NCBI GenBank assembly: GCA_003133815.1
Contig: PKZR01000352.1
Span: forward strand, 8,394 to 15,091
DNA from: Limisphaerales bacterium
Lineage (GTDB): Bacteria > Verrucomicrobiota > Verrucomicrobiia > Limisphaerales > UBA11358
DNA: 6,698 bases
Reading direction: 5' to 3'
Shown one piece after another: positions 6,593 to 6,698 of the stretch; the stretch's first letter is position 1, and the number at the start of each line of letters is the position of its first letter. The position numbers were made by a program, and so were the translations under genes. The notes beneath the pieces are model-generated. The model worked only from the letters and a program-made list of their open reading frames with translations, made no database searches and was not told the origin of the DNA.

Positions 6593-6698
6593 TCCGGCTA
6601 TTCCGCCCGAGATTCCAGCCATTTTCCCCAGTGATCCGGCTAAACTGCTGGAACCTCTGGCTAAACGCACCAACCATCTGGCTATTCTCACCGACGGT
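6593..6698. repeat. Five degenerate units with exact 21-bp period (core TCYGGCTA)
   Basis: On the plus strand the cores start at 6593 (TCCGGCTA), 6614 (TCCAGCCA), 6635 (TCCGGCTA), 6656 (TCTGGCTA) and 6677 (TCTGGCTA), each exactly 21 bp apart; the 13 bases between cores are much more variable. The array runs into the window edge and may continue. A period of 21 equals seven codons and also two DNA helical turns, so a heptapeptide repeat in a protein or a row of sites on one DNA face are both possible. Confidence 0.6.

Larger units (their letters stand above)
6555..6698 (+). other. Possible 5' part of a divergent reading frame with heptapeptide pattern, no clear start
   Basis: The plus-strand frame with codons beginning at 6555 is open to the window edge. 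Over the repeats it reads as heptads PAIPPEI, PAIFPSD, PAKLLEP, LAKRTNH, LAILTDG. Between the first two units the differences in the core are CCG/CCA and GCT/GCC, both synonymous in this frame but not in the competing open frames on either strand. Codon choice also looks ordinary. Against it: a TGA at 6552-6554 closes the frame upstream and there is no ATG, GTG or TTG inside it. The nearest ATG (6544) is in another frame, which ends at TAA 6574-6576 after ten codons. It could be a gene broken by a frameshift, one with a rare start codon, or not a gene. Confidence 0.2.

Noticed and set aside
6573..6698. Minus-strand frame open from the window edge to TAA at 6575-6573, as the end of an upstream gene
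   Set aside because: It is open, but the repeat-unit differences are non-synonymous in this frame (Ser to Gly, Arg to Trp), so the plus-strand frame or a non-coding repeat explains the pattern better. Not excluded until the flanking sequence is seen.

Overview
The window carries one tightly packed minus-strand gene cluster, read from high to low coordinates, with no RNA genes, insertion sequences or CRISPR arrays that I can see. In transcription order the genes are: an ABC-2 type permease (6430-5468); a 626-residue protein that joins a six-helix membrane region to an SPFH/HflK-like domain (5466-3586); an HflC-like SPFH protein (3589-2687); an HflK-like SPFH protein with a His-rich N-terminus (2684-1608); and a CPC-type heavy-metal P1B ATPase, also with a His-rich N-terminus (1598 to beyond position 1). 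The ATPase is cut by the window edge inside its GDGxND motif. Junctions are +1, -4, +2 and +9 nt, so a single polycistronic mRNA with translational coupling is the simplest reading.

The region from 6431 to 6698 is the only stretch without a confident gene. Next to the permease start it holds a candidate promoter with very little leader, overlapped by a perfect 14-bp palindrome. Farther out is a short hairpin-like palindrome at 6559-6573. From 6593 to the edge there are five units with an exact 21-bp period around a TCYGGCTA core. The plus-strand frame through these units shows synonymous differences between the first two, so they may be part of a divergent gene with a heptapeptide pattern whose start I cannot find. 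They could also be non-coding repeats.

Organism: a Gram-negative-type bacterium with moderately high GC. The mix of GC-rich third positions, AAA/TTT-rich runs, weak or absent Shine-Dalgarno sequences and several SPFH genes next to an ABC-2 permease fits the Verrucomicrobia/Planctomycetes side of the tree. This is inference from general impression, with no marker gene to confirm it.

How the genes may work together (inference): HflK and HflC normally form a membrane-anchored periplasmic cage that controls the FtsH protease and compartmentalises membrane proteins. Here three divergent SPFH proteins, one with its own polytopic membrane module, are co-encoded with two transport proteins and no FtsH in view. 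The shared HDHEH-rich cytoplasmic tails on the HflK-like protein and the ATPase suggest that this SPFH assembly is linked to transition-metal handling, perhaps as a scaffold or quality-control cage around the metal pump. This is the most interesting possibility in the window and is untested.
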